From Elysia crispata (taxonomy: Eukaryota > Mollusca > Gastropoda > Plakobranchidae): 64,000 bases of DNA. The stretch is from contig JAWDGP010003382.1 of NCBI GenBank assembly GCA_033675545.1, positions 48,501 to 112,500 on the forward strand. The letters run 5' to 3'. Of the stretch, positions 35,542 to 60,020 are shown one piece after another. The translations under genes and the position numbers were made by a program. Positions within the stretch are counted from its first letter, which is position 1; the number at the start of each line of letters is the position of its first letter. The notes beneath the pieces are model-generated. The model saw nothing but the letters and a program-made list of their open reading frames with translations, was not told where the DNA came from and searched no databases.

Positions 35542-38500
35542 ATGGCTGGAAACGACGAACTTGCCTGCGTATATGCTGCCCTCATCTTGGCCGATGATCA
35601 AGTGGCAATCACTGTAAGTCGATGCACTTAATACTCAGCAATATTTTTTTTAAAACAATAACTATCTTACAACTGTCTCATGCAGATCTAGAGCCTCGAA
35701 TTCTGTAGGAATATACTTTGTTTAGCATGATATTGTTGAGTCATTGCTGCAATTTGTAATCTTGAATTTAGAAAGCCCTTCTGATTCAGATGTAGAACAA
35801 ATAGGCCTAATAGTAATATGAATTGGCACTTGTAAACCTTTAAAAATTGAAGCTATCGGCCCACATACCGTCGGGCTTCACAATTGAATGTTTCCCGACG
35901 AAATCGAAACTTGTTAAATGAGATTTTTAGAGCAAAACTTTTATCTTGAAAAGTTTTTATTTGCGACGAATAAAACCTTCATATTCGTGTTCAGCATATC
36001 AATTGTAAAGCTTAGGGTGAGCGGGGCCGATATCTGCGATTATATCAAAATGCTTCTATCTTAAAAAGTATTTAGGCCTATTTTCGACAAATAAAACCTT
36101 CATATTCAAATTCATCAAGAAAAATACAATGTTATTGTTAAAGCTTAGGCTAGAGTTAATTGGGCTGATATCTGCAATAATAGGCCTACCTAAAACCTCA
36201 GATGGTTTGTCAAGAAAGAATGTTTTAATGTTTTACTTTTTACAATCTTTCTCACTTTCCAATTAAATGAAGTATGAAAGGTCTTAACTTAGGCTACTTC
36301 TCTTTTATTTGTTTTTTTACATAGAGCAATAGCCTATATGAATCCTGAAAAAAGAAGAAATTCATCCTTACAAGCTTATTCATAAGTGCCGAAATTTATT
36401 GATTTTCGACTAAAAATGAGCTCTGAATTTTGCTCAGAGCTGAGCAATCAAGTTTAAGACGTAGCAGATAATGTACTGATAGTAAATATAGCCTAGGCCT
36501 TCTGTAAAACGTTAAATCATTTTCTCAAGATCGTGACCTAGTCTAATTACCTTGGGATTCCTTTTGAAGCTGTGCCATTTTAATCACCACGGGGAATTTA
36601 ATAGAATTCTCTAATTTGTTATAAAAAAAAGCCACAGCATGATAGGAAGCATGTTGGAATTTCTGCAGGCTTTGTTACTTTGTACTCTGTAGCCTATGGA
36701 TCAGACAAGCATGCTACAAGAAACCAGTTGTCAACCTCGGAAGTGGGATTGTTCCCTTCCTCTCTTGAATACACCTGGACATAAATTAGTGATTACTTGA
36801 TTTTGCTTCACGGCAGTTCTTTATTTTTGTATCATTAGAAGACTATGTGAAAGATGAAATTAAAGCTTGTATACTTTTTTTTTCTTGCTGAAATCTGGAT
36901 TTATTCTTTGTCTTACAAGGCTGAGAAGATCTCCACTATCTTGAAGGCTGCCGGAGTGTCTGTGGAGCCTTACTGGCCTGGTGAGTCACGATTTAGTTAT
37001 GAAATAATGAAAAGATATCTCTATTTTAACATGTAAATGGCCAGGCAAGATGTTGACATCACTCATCTGAATTTGTGAGTGGAGAACATTTTTGTTTTAG
37101 ATGCCAACACACCGTAGCTGTTACATGAATAATGACATTTTCTTATTCAAAACTCTGCTAATACATGATTTGCATTGTAAGTGCACGTCGGAATTTCTGC
37201 AGGCTTTGTAGCCTCTGGATCAGACAATCGTGCCATATAAAATCAGTTGTCAACCTCGGAAGTGGGACTGTTCCCATCATCTCTTGAATACACCTGAACA
37301 AGTTGGCAACAGATAATTAGGAGCATGCTGCACTTGGTATTGTTCATTGAGCTTTATAATAGTGAGTGTTAGAATCTTGGATCATATCAAAGAGCTTATA
37401 TCCTGAGCTTGTTGGAAAGCTGTTATCTGTTTAGGATTCATTGAGAGACTTAACTCATAAGGGTCACAATGCAAACAAAAAGAACTAAATGGAATTTTTT
37501 TCTTGTATTGTTTTTAAAGAGATGTAACCAGAAGTTCAAACATTGTCCTCACCCGAAAAAGGATACAAAAAGAAATTAATACTCCCCCCCTTCAGGTCTG
37601 TTTGCCAAGGCTCTTGATGGCATGAATGTCAAGGACTTGATCACCAACATCGGCAGCTCTGCCGGAGCTGCTCCAGCTGCTGGTGGTGGTGCTGCCCCAG
37701 CTGCTGCTGAGGAAGCTCCAGCTGGTGAGTGCAGGCTAAGAACATGCCATGTTTTCACGATTCTTCATGTGATAATGCAGCTTCTCTAGATAGATTAATT
37801 TTCATAAAGAATTGGTTATTTGTAACAGTATAAAACATAGTGTGATCATCTCTGGGCCTTGAGCAGGAAAGCTACTCAGTAACAGGGACTGCTCTAATGC
37901 TGAGGTTATTGTTTGTGGCTTTAGAGCCCTGTTCTAATCTGTACAGTGGCAATTGTTAATGCAAACAATGCTGCAGGGGATAAAGTTATATTCGGATGTC
38001 ATCTTTTTTAATAAATTTATATTACCTTTACCTTATAATCCTGTGGTAATTGATTTTGCTTTTTGCCCCTATACCGTAGCTTTATTATAGAATAATTTTC
38101 ATCATTACCAAACTCTATCTCCAAGGGACATAACGAATACAAATGACAATAAACTTGTGTGGAAAAATTTAAGCATATTGTTTTATAAGTTGTATGCTAC
38201 ATCTTTCTCTTGAGTGTCAGGGGGGTTTCCTTTCCTGTCTGCCATCGTTATCAAATTTTTCAGTATGTTCCACTTAGTGGAAATGAAATGGTAGGAGAAA
38301 TCAATTTGATCCCGATTGTTCTCTTGCATTTTGACGAAGTGTATTCTTGGTGCCGGTCCCATTGTTACAATTAGACATGGACCCATCCAACCTCCTGGGT
38401 TTCGCATAGATAAAACATCATACAGTACATCTTGAATCCAACCAACTCAGATTTTAAGAACACCTTGCATTCAACGAACAGAGGAAAATCCCCATTTTTT

Positions 38501-41500
38501 TCCCTTCTTTGACTCTCTTAAAATACCTTGCATCTAACGAACTAATCTCCTACCCGTCCTCTGGTTCAACGATCTACAAGTATTGGCAAATCCCTCATGG
38601 AATGCTTTTCTTCTTAGAAAATATGTAGTTGAAAATTCAATCAAAAAGGTTTCCTGTCGGCTGTTTAGAAGTGCTTGAAGTGTATAAGTGTAGGGCACCA
38701 AGGGTACTGGCTACATTATGTCATAGTAATACTAGGGGCAGGGGAGACAAAGTATTGACATGCAGGGAGAAGGGAGCCCATGCATAGGAAAATCATGATA
38801 CAGGATCAAAGAGCCAAAGCAGTGGTAACTTGGACAATGGAGGGAAGGGTAATGAGTGGCTATATAGATACGCAAGTTGATTTAAAAAAAGGGAGATAAT
38901 TATGTGGTAATTTCACTTTGGTTGGTTACTTCCCTTGTGCCTTATGTCACAGCTCCATTGAACTTTTAAAAGTAGCAGAACTAGTTCAACATGTACTGTT
39001 AATGTTACCTGTCAGCTCTTGATCACTCACCAATGCATGGTGTTGGCTAGAGCAAGATCTAGTGCATACTAATGGATGAATTAGCATCAGAAAGAAAGTG
39101 TTTTGATGGGTTAAAACTAAATGGAAAACAACAGCACTTTTTGTGTCCACCACCGCAAAGGAGATTGACTTATGGTATGTGCAAAAGCTTATATAAATAC
39201 TATCAGAAGTGGTATAGACTCAACAAAAATTTGGTTAGATATAAGCGGTCTCTCCTTGAAAAAGTTTTCTTTTTGTTGTAGAGTGCATTTTTTCTAGACA
39301 TGTTTTAAGGCTGAATGTAAAAACAACCATGTGTGTAATGTTATCCCATACACTATGCTATGATATTCTATGCAATTTATCAAGTATTTGAATGAGGAAA
39401 GAATTCACTAAAATTTTGGTATTGTGACTAAAACTTGGTTTTGTTTTGATTTTATTACAGATGCAGGCAAGAAAGAGGAGAAGAAAGAAGAGTCTGAGGA
39501 ATCTGATGAGGACATGGGCTTTGGTAAGAGATATCAACTGAATGTAATAAATGAGAACTAGGAGCGAGAAGTTCCTTTAGGTTTTGATTCAGTTAATCAA
39601 ATTTGAAATCTGCCTTGCATTTGATGCATGATAAAATTTGAATTGTAATAGGTTTATTTCCTATGGCAGGGAGTATAGCATACCTTAAGTGCTGTATTTC
39701 AAGTGTGCAGAAGCCCAAGTTCTTGGGTCTTTATCAAAAGGCAACAAGGGATGTCAGCATTAGATATTCGGTTGGGATCATCTTGTCATTTATAGTGTCA
39801 GGTTTGAATTAAAAGTCCAATCCTTTAGTTGATGGAAACCTGCTTTTTCTTAAAATTTTATGGGAACTAAAAGTTTTTTAAAGCATAGGGATATCAAGTC
39901 TCATGAGAGCAGAAAGGCAAAATATGGATGTCATTTCTGAGTGCAAGCTGGACTCCAAGCTATACATTAGAATTACGTTTGCGTTATTCATTTGTTACTT
40001 ATTTAAGTTTAAACCTTTACCTCCATTCGCTGCTTATCTAGTATTTTTAGCCTCTTGTGAGTACAGTTCACTCAGAGGCCTTTGACTTTAATGGGATGAT
40101 GGTGAATAGGGATAATTACTGCCAAGTTTTATTTGTGTGTGTCAGGGATGTAAATCTCTCAGATTGAGTCTGATTTCAGACTTTTCTATGGTTTTTGGTT
40201 CCAGCTCTTACCTTCGCATTTTTTTTTTAATGAAAAAAAAATTCTTTTCTATACATTACCTTTTAAATAGGCAAACTAAAAAAAACTGCTTATTTCCTTT
40301 ATATTCTCTACTTCTTGTTTACTACTAATTTTCACTTTCTGTGTACTATTCTCTACTTCCTGTTACCAGAACATTGTATTTCTGCACCAAGAACATACTT
40401 TCCATTAAAAAACGTGTTTGCCTCTATTTTTATTGGAGACTCTAAATTGAGTTGGTAGATTCGGATGTAGATATAGTGGTTATTTATAATGTTCTTTATT
40501 GCTACTAACTAGATTACAACCGAAACTATAGAAATCTTCAATAATAAAATCACACACAATAAATCCTTTCTCTTTTCGATTCCCATGCTCAATTCCGAAT
40601 ATTTCTTGCTGTCGAACTAGGTAGTCAAGTTTACTATTATTTTTTTAATGCTTTTAATTGGCATCGTTAGTTGCATTTTCTCATTGCTTTAAGGTCTTGG
40701 TATATATTGGAATTATCTAGATCTAGATTGGACTTAGACAGATTTTTTTAAAATTATGCTTTCTGGAAATTAAAAAAAAATATTCAATGTTTAATTTTCA
40801 CATCTAGACAAGTGTTGAATAGATCAGAACTAGATTTAGATTTTTAGATTTAATCTCTTCTAGAATTTTACAGGGTTGGCATAGGTGTTGATCTGGATAC
40901 ACATTGTATCTAGGTAAAGGTTTAATTGAGATTAAATGAGGTCTAAAAGATTTAGAATATAAAAATACTCATTTAGATCTCGATCTAGTTTCTCTGAAGT
41001 ATGAGTATAGATGTTGGTCTGGTATATATATATGGTCCAGATCTTGGTATTTGAGCTAGATACCAGATCTAGAACCTTATTTATACTTAAATAGATTGCA
41101 TATTTAGATAAGTATGTGAGGGTTTTATGTTGATCTGGAACAAGATTTTAGATAATTTAGTTCTGTGTAATTTTGTCAAGTTTGATTTCCACATTATGAT
41201 CCCCAAGTTTAATAGTAGAATTAGAGAAGAAAGTGAAGAATCTGTTTCTTGTTTATGATCTAATTTATAGAGGAAATATTGTGAAGGTTTAAGCTGTATC
41301 AAAAGCCTACATGGTTTTTCGGAATCTGCTTAAGTACAATTCTATCCAAAATCAAATGCACAAGATATAGAAAAGAGCTTTGAGAAGTTTATCAGTTATT
41401 TTATTCTTTATATTTAAACCTTAAAAGTCTAAAAGATATGGCTTACTTCTGGGCTTAAATTTTTTAACCCATGTTCAGATTTTTTTCTAGAGGCCATTTA

Positions 41501-41737
41501 CATCCCTGGTGTGTACAGGTAATTGTCACCCACAGTAGTCTCCCAAGAAACTGGTTTAGAATAGATATTAAGTAAAAAACAAAAACAATAATAAACTAAT
41601 AAATCAACACTTAATTCATTAGTTGCAGAATTCAAAATTGTTTTATTCCTTTAGTTATCGTTTATTGTTCTGATATTTTTTTCCTTTAAACTCATGTCAA
41701 TTTTTTTCTTTTTTCTTCCACAGGACTGTTTGACTAG
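35542..41737 (+). CDS. RPLP1: 60S acidic ribosomal protein P1
   Basis: P1 forms, with P2 and P0, the lateral stalk of the large ribosomal subunit and recruits the translational GTPases. Exons: 35542-35613, 36920-36980, 37596-37724, 39461-39523 and 41724-41737 (TAG at 41735). Junctions are GT/AG and phases join into 112 residues (human 114). The N-terminal dimerisation domain reads [19 protein letters not shown] and [18 protein letters not shown]. An Ala/Gly/Pro hinge is encoded by exon 3. The charged tail ends [12 protein letters not shown], the family's invariant C-terminus that contacts elongation factors. The last exon supplies only GLFD and the stop. Introns 1 and 2 contain H/ACA snoRNA candidates, introns 3 and 4 are 1.7 and 2.2 kb. 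The nearest neighbour downstream, PI4KB, is convergent. Identity is certain. Confidence 0.97.
36647..36784 (+). ncRNA. Candidate H/ACA box snoRNA, copy 1 (RPLP1 intron 1)
   Basis: A 138-base element that fits the H/ACA plan. Hairpin 1 closes with AGCATG (36648-36653) and CATGCT (36710-36715), with inner stems TCTG/CAGA and AGGCT/AGCCT. Box H is ACAAGA (36716-36721, pattern ANANNA). Hairpin 2 closes with CCAG (36724-36727) and CTGG (36775-36778) and has a GGAAG.GGGA/TCCC.TTCC core. The ACA box is 36779-36781, three bases before the proposed 3' end. It lies sense in a ribosomal protein intron, a typical snoRNA host. The second copy in intron 2 keeps the fold. These RNAs guide pseudouridylation with dyskerin; the target was not determined. 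Confidence 0.72.
37182..37303 (+). ncRNA. Candidate H/ACA box snoRNA, copy 2 (RPLP1 intron 2)
   Basis: Paralogue of the intron 1 element. Hairpin 1 closes with GCACG (37183-37187) and CGTGC (37229-37233). Compared with GCATG/CATGC in copy 1, one base pair has changed on both sides (T-A to C-G), a compensatory change that supports the fold. AGGCT/AGCCT is kept with a shorter loop. Box H is ATAAAA (37237-37242). Hairpin 2 closes with CAG (37244-37246) and CTG (37294-37296), with GGGA/TCCC inside. ACA is at 37298-37300. Shared blocks: GGAATTTCTGCAGGCTTTGT and CAGTTGTCAACCTCGGAAGT. Confidence 0.7.
37725..39460 (+). other. RPLP1 intron 3
   Basis: A 1.7-kb intron. It contains a decayed repeat at about 38420-38632 that recurs downstream of the gene. 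I searched by eye for a third snoRNA-like fold and did not find one. Confidence 0.5.
38420..38632 (+). repeat. Dispersed repeat copy A, possible pogo-like MITE
   Basis: Matches 42034-42222 at perhaps 70 percent by eye. Shared stretches include TACAGTACAT, TTAAAATA.CTTGCATC and TTGGCAAA.CC. The phrase CTTGCATTCAACGAAC occurs in two forms inside it. CAGT-start ends are reminiscent of pogo/Tigger termini, but no clean inverted repeat or target duplication is visible. Confidence 0.5.
39524..41723 (+). other. RPLP1 intron 4
   Basis: A 2.2-kb intron separating the acidic tail from the final four residues. It carries a cluster of TCTAGA/AGATCT motifs at about 40720-41080. No other gene is seen. Confidence 0.5.
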
Positions 41738-41764
41738 ACAAGACAAAATGATCGGACATCTTTT

Positions 41765-41770
41765 AATAAA
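41765..41770 (+). promoter_or_regulatory. RPLP1 polyadenylation signal
   Basis: AATAAA 28 bases behind the RPLP1 stop codon, followed within 30 bases by a GTTG and T-rich stretch, which suits a 3' end. The 3' UTR would be very short, as is common for ribosomal protein messages. Confidence 0.8.
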
Positions 41771-42033
41771 AATATAAAATCACAATTTTTGTTGTTTTTT
41801 TTTTTTTTTTTAGTAGGCTTACTGCTTTTGTTTTGTCCTGAAAAGATATTTTTGTTTGTATAAAAGTCTTTCAAGTAGCCATCCCTACTTTTTGGATTAT
41901 AAATTTAAATTATTTATATATCAAATTCATATTAAAACTAAGAAAAGCCACTTTTTTTCTCTCTACCTTTTCTATTGAGTATTTGCCATCTAATACTGTA
42001 GAAAAGCCTCTTATGGTCAAATGGCATAATCAA

Positions 42034-42222
42034 ATACAGTACATGTGCATGCAGAATCCAAGGAACAGAGAAAAAAAACCTGTTTTTTCCTGGTCTTTGA
42101 TCCTCATAAATTACTGTAGTTAAAATATCTTGCATCAAATGAACTAATTTCAAACCCATCCTTAAACGAACAAGTTTTGGCAAACCCACTGAAGAATCCT
42201 TTTCTACTTAAAAATATACAGT
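42034..42222 (+). repeat. Dispersed repeat copy B, possible pogo-like MITE
   Basis: Partner of copy A in RPLP1 intron 3. Directly right of it comes TACAGTCAAGTCCGCTTATT (42220), which resembles the outer end of pogo/Tigger-type transposons. No transposase frame remains. Confidence 0.5.
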
Positions 42223-42229
42223 CAAGTCC

Positions 42230-45200
42230 GCTTATTTCGAAGCCATTGGGATAAGAAAATGGACCTCAAATTATCAGGATACATAGAGTGTTTGTGCTGA
42301 TCAAATGCCCGTGGACCTGATCCAGAATACCAAGCACTGCCCAAAATTTTGGTAGGAGATCAGCCCCTTTGCAGTTTTCTTTGGAGTTTGTGCTTATGTG
42401 GGATATATTTAACTTTAAGGGAATTCAAATATTCATCCCATGAATAAAAAAAGGAGTAACATAGTACACTTGACCTCGGAAAATATATTTGTACATATCC
42501 TTTCCCTAAATCCTTATGTTGAACATAGAATGCTGTGCAGTCTATGCTTTCGCTTGTTCTATACAACAGGCCTACCTTTTTGGTTCTTAAGCTTAATGTG
42601 GAAATGGAATTGTATGCAAATTGCAATTGTTCTTTTTTTGTGTGGAGTTAACTCAGAGTCATGGTCACATGAATTAGTTATGAAATTCATCGAAGCATAC
42701 CATTCAAATGAATGAGTGAGGAAAAGAGCAAAGAATTCAGCAACTGCGTCAGTATTTTAAATTGTAAAGATCAAAACATAGTTCATTCAACAGATTTGTT
42801 TGTGTGTAAACAGCCTTTTCTTCTCCCACCTTCTCATTACCTGAAGGGTACCAGAGTGCATGACTATTGCTAGATGTGCATTGAAATTAATTTTAGCTAT
42901 GGCTACCAGACAAACAGGTAACTACAATCATGCTGATTAACATTATTTAAATGCATTTTTTGGTCACCAAACTTAGAGATAAATGATCATGGTGGATTGG
43001 ACCATGTGTCCAAAGTCTGTCCCTTTTTCACTTAAAACTTTAAGGATGATAAAGTCAATTTACTGAGAACATCATACATGGTTCAATGTGGCTCAGTTAT
43101 TCAAAGCACAGTTTTGAGCTTCAGGAGGTAAAGATATAGCAAAAACTTTCAATATGACAAAGGCTGCACAATAGTGCATAAGATTAAGAGGAAAATGAGG
43201 TTCCTATGTGATGCTGCAGTCTTATTTTGTACTTGAAAAAAATTGTCTAAGTTTCACTGGTACTGGGTTGACAAGAGAATGGTAGTGATAAAAATAAATG
43301 CAAAATGACTCAGTTCTTCATGGAATAGTTTATTATCATTGTCAAACTCAAAAAAATATTATCCATGATTTACAGTTCATAAATCTAGTCAAACACACAG
43401 GTATCTTCACTAAAAGAACCCACAGACAAGCATACACACAAAACAACTGCAATTTACACAGTTTAAAAAACATTGTAATTTAAAGATGTACAATAATCAT
43501 CATCATCATGGATAGAAATTAATGTATGACAAGTATGGCTAGAAGACTAGAAGTAGAACTTTACGGCACCAGTGAGATACAACACAAATGAAATATTCTT
43601 ATGTTGATGGAGGTTGCCCTTTCATGTGATAAATTTCTTTGAAAGCAATATCATTCTGAGATGTGCACACAAATAAAGCCTTTGACTTTGACGTTTGAGC
43701 ATGGAATTAGAAAGTCATTTTGTTTAAAAAAAAAGTTCCAATCATATTTTAAAACACACAACCTGTACATAGTACATCGTAAAATCTCACTTTAAGAATT
43801 CAATATAGAGATAAGTTGTCTGGACATGTTCCTCATTGACAAATACACAAAGACAACAACAAAAAACCTTTGAATTAAAATAAAACATTGTGCAGGAAAT
43901 ATAAATTAATGTGACACACGAAAGAGAGATCTTCAATGATGATTAAAAACAAATTGTGTCTCTAATTGTAAATTAATAAAAGCACTTATATTTCATCCAC
44001 TTACTATGCTCTAAGTAGCCAATATGGCATTTATGCTGCAATAAAATTATTTGCTTTAAAATAATTTACAAACTATTTGTTATGATTTGTTTCTTACTGT
44101 AAGGACTACAATGGAAGGCTATTACTATAAAATATCCTTTTCTTTTCTTTTTTTTCTTTTTTTTTAAAAGCGACTAATTTTGTACTTTAGCTGAGTATTA
44201 ACACACACACACACACATACAAAAAAAAAAACCCAGATGAATCTATAAATGGGAATATTTGAGAGCAAGAGAAAATCAATATAAAACTTTAACTCAAGAT
44301 TTTGTTTTTAAAAATAATTGAACTGAAACTCATTACTGCACAGATATTTGAATAATCTTAGCACTGAAAAAGAGCATTACATGAATGCCAGCAGTAAAAT
44401 GGTAGACAAATAACAAATAAAAATGTTACAATAAAGAAATCACATTCATTTTTGTAACTGAAGTTGTAAAAAAAAATGCAAGGGTCTATTTGAACATAAA
44501 TTATACTTTTGAACAAGCACAGAAATAACATTAACGACATTTCCAATGTTAGCGTAAAAGCACTTGCTGAATAATCTTTTACAAAAAAAAAAAAAGATAC
44601 AGCTTTATGACAAAAGTTTGAGGGGCTCGTTTGATAGAAAATAAGATTTGTAGGACAGTTTAAGTATGGATGAAACGCCTTCCACTAATAAAAAATGAAT
44701 AGAATGCTATAAATTGGGAAATATTCATTACCATAAGTATGACATCTTGAACTATCTTTTAAGAATTTACAGCTGAAAATGTTTGCATAGAAAGTTTTCA
44801 TTTTGGTTGAAATTAAGAAATCTACAAAGCATTTTGTAATTCCTGGGTTTTTGGTGGATTATCAGAGCAAAACCACTGTTCTTTTTTTTTTTTTCCCCGA
44901 CATTTGAGTAAGACTGATCTACAAGCCTTTTATTAAAGCATGGAAAGACAGTTAATAGAATCATTCTTTCACACAAATTTCCTCAAATATTAGCTCAACT
45001 ATGACACAAAATGCATACATTGGTCAAAAAAAATTCAACAAATTATTCTGCCTCTACCATCTTAAAAAAAAATCATGTAAAGGCAATGACATTCTTTCAT
45101 GCAATATTCTCAAACAGCTATTCACTTCTGTTTTAAAAAATGCCCAATTTGGTCGATGAAATCCAACAAATTACTGTATTTAATTAAGGGAAAAATATCG

Positions 45201-48200
45201 CATTACATTCTTTTGGAATGTGATGTGAAAGAAAACATGCTTTATTGATATCTTGAGTATGGCATACAATAAGATATATCAAGCTACTGAGCTTACTTAA
45301 ACAGCAGCTGAGATAGACGAGAACAAGCTGGATAAAATTATGGCTGGACCTGGTAAAAGGGAAAAAAAATTGTACATTGCTAAAAGTATGTTAGCCCTTG
45401 TCGAGTGACCAAACCAATCTCTTTATGATAGATTTTAAAAGACAGGGAAAGTATGTTTATTGTGATAAACTGTTGTCACAAGATGTGTCCAGATCTACTT
45501 TATATCAGAGGAGATACACTTTCTTGGTCGTCAATCCTTTTGAGTGATATTCTAAGTAAGAGTAGTTTTAAAAGTGAGTGTTTTAAACGTGTCTCAGCAC
45601 TGCAGATAAAATTTTGTGAGTTGACAAGAGTTGCTGTGATTGAAACCTGATCTAAAACAAAATCATAGCAATATGTGATGTACACATAAAAACTGGGCTC
45701 AGCTTGAAGGCACTGACACCAGATGACACTATTTTTGTGCTTTGTTTGTCTTGAGATCTGGATTTGGTTTGTTGAGGATCTTTATGTGAGAGGTTTGGTG
45801 CAACAATTTCACACAATATGCCAATACAACCTTTGTGCTACTTCAAGCATGGTTTTTAGTGGACCAAGACCTTATTGCAGAAATCTAGAGCCAGGGTCAC
45901 AATTTTTCAATTAGCCATTAGTCTGTTACTGAATTTAAATTAAAGGAGTGTCAATTACTCTTTCAAAAGCTTTTCATATATTTTGTACTGATCTCTGCTA
46001 ACTAAAAATACTTGAAACTCAATTTTCTACCGAATCATTTCTTCATAAACTTGAAAAACTGTTCTGTTAACTAGGTTTCTAAAGTTAATATTAAAAATAG
46101 AGTGAAGAAAGTGAGTCTTTGTTAAAATTTTCTGCGTTTTTTACTTTGGCTATGACCGTCATAAACTAGTGGGGTTTTTCTTTTATTGATAATACCTTCC
46201 TCCTCTACAATGAAAAAAAAAGGTAAAATCTTAAAAATTATTATGAAAGAATGTTTAAAAAAAACCTGAAAAGAAAAAAAAAAGTATTGATAAACAATTC
46301 AATAAATACTTAATCATTTAAGATTTGAAAATTAAAAAGCTGAGTTTCATGAAAAAGATTAGACTTCAGGAATGAAAGTAAATCCTGCTCCAGGGTTGGG
46401 TCTTTATGAATTAATTTGCAATTTATGAAATTAAGTTACAATCAATGAATAAAAACGATGAATATGAAATACTTAAAACTAGATCTTATTCTAGTAATGC
46501 TTAAACAATATCATTTACCAGAAGACAATTGTATGTCTGATTTTTAAAAATACACATAATTTTAATCTCATTATTTCAACATTGAGAATTTCAATGGCTG
46601 ATTAAAAAAATTCAACTCTAAAGAATTTAAAATGTAGATGAAATTTTGACCTCTAAGATTCTTAGTTATTTCTGAGATAATTTTTTACATCCCTCACCCT
46701 GCAAGCTAAAAAAAGTCATTCACTACTTGGGTTAAATTTGAAGTAGATATGCATCCTTCAATTAACATTGGAACAACCATCTTTTTACTCATCAAGAAGC
46801 TCAATCAATTCAATGAAAACAATGCTTTATTTATCAATGCTCATTTGATGGAAAAAGTATTCCTTCAGCAAAATCAAGCTTGAGAGGCTTGTAGTCCAAA
46901 GTCAAGCTTAGTTTTTGTAGAAAGTTAACCTCAAAGTTAAAATAAAACAATCTCAAGAGATCCTTGATAATGAAAATGTGCCTCACCTATGAAAAGAAAA
47001 AGAAAAAAAAGAAAATTTGGAAACATTTTTAACGATTACACCTACAACAAATGAGAACTGACCAATATTTTCTAAAACTAGAATATTAAAAAAAAAATAT
47101 CACAGACAGAGGGACCATATTGCTTTCAGTTTGATGACAAATATTTGCTCTTACTGTCTTAGGCAGTCACAAAGCATTGGTGCCACTCTCTACAAAATAG
47201 TACATGTAAAACTATTCAAGCACCTGTATTACATGTTGAATTATATTGTAGAAAAATTCACCTTTGAAATGTAAAATTTCAAGTACATTGAGATACATAG
47301 AAAGAGGGGAAAATGGTTGTCCTAAAATTTAATAAATATTTATATGAAAGGACAATGTAATAATGCCCAGATTGTGAATTACAAGTACTGTCAACTTAAA
47401 ATAATCTGCAATTTCCTCATAGGATAAGTCAGCTCAAGTTTTCAGTCTTTTCCTTCTGGATGTTTTGGTGACCATCGCAATGAGACCTCTGAGTAAAGAA
47501 GGTTGTCTTTTCTTTCATTCCTCACTTTTGACTAAGTTTGTAAAATAAAGCAAGCAGACAGGCAATGAAAAAGTTGGTCAAATTAGCTGATCTTAACCTT
47601 TTCCAACATGAACATTTACATTCCTAAAATTTCTTGGTCAGTTCTAAAGCTTGTAATCTCAATGTAGGTGGTCATAAAGTGAAAAAAAACCTTTACTCCT
47701 CTCCAAAAGTTTTCAAAGAAAAATAACATCAAAACTTGAAATTGTTTTCTCGCATCACTCGAGGTACAAATAAGTTATTAGTGAATGCATACATAATATT
47801 CTACAAATAATGGAAACTCAAATGCCACTTAGAAAAACATCTTGAATGAATGATCTGACAAACTGATCAACTGCAAAACTATCAAGTGTCAGAGGCATCA
47901 AATATGACACTTTTTGAAACAATTCAGCACCAAACACTTCTATCGATCAGCAGACACCATTTTACTATTCCGAATGAAATCCATGGCAAACGCACATCTC
48001 AAATAAATTAGTATCAGTTTTGACTTTGAAGTAATACTTTTCTCCAAGTAGCTTCTATAGATGCTTTTATAATCTGAATGCTCAGCTTCACATCAGGTAC
48101 TGACAAAAAGAGCATATGACTCACTGATAGTGCAGCTGTTTTATATTACTGTTGATATATCTCATCTGGCCTAAGAGTATGAAGATATGGGATCCAAAGG

Positions 48201-48444
48201 TGATGAATTATGTTAGAACCTAGATTCCCTCGTTTTTCCTCAATCCTATTTGAGATTGAGTCAAAGCATGACTATGGAGATCATGCAGACTCAAAAATCA
48301 CCAGGTTAAGATGGTGTCCACATTTTGCTTTAAGCAGTAATATTTGTGAAAGACAAGAAACAGCTTGGTGAGATATTGCTGCAGCTGGGTTGTCCAAACT
48401 TGTTGTATTCAAAAGGAAAGGCTTATTTGCCCACAAGACAGGCC
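42230..48444. other. Long AT-rich spacer, partly PI4KB 3' UTR
   Basis: No coding exon is supported on either strand over about 6 kb. The part next to 48444 must be the PI4KB 3' UTR. The first clear AATAAA in that direction is the reverse of TTTATT at 46826-46831, which would give a 3' UTR of about 1.6 kb; further candidates lie near 43329. A CA tract is at about 44201-44216. Confidence 0.45.
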
Positions 48445-59753
<11,309 letters not shown>

Positions 59754-59829
59754 CTGTAAGACACACATGCAGTAAATTATAACAAAGATACTGCAGGACA
59801 CAACGGCAGCAAGAGTAAAAATATTTGTG

Positions 59830-60020
59830 GCAGTAGTAGTAATGGCAGCGGCAGCAACAGTGGTAGTAGCAGTAGTACCAGTGACAACAGTGGAACGGGA
59901 TGGTGATGGTGTTAATAGCATCAGTATCAGTAGCACTAGGAGTAGTAGTGGTAACGGTGGTAGCAATGGTGGTAGTAATAATAGTAGTAGCAGCAACAGC
60001 AGTAGCAGTAATGGTAAGAG
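59830..60020. repeat. Imperfect AGT/GGC/GCA triplet repeat
   Basis: Interleaved AGTAGT, GGCAGC and GGTGGT triplets. Frames on both strands are low-complexity (Ser/Gly or Leu/Thr runs) and have no splice link to PI4KB. Confidence 0.85.
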
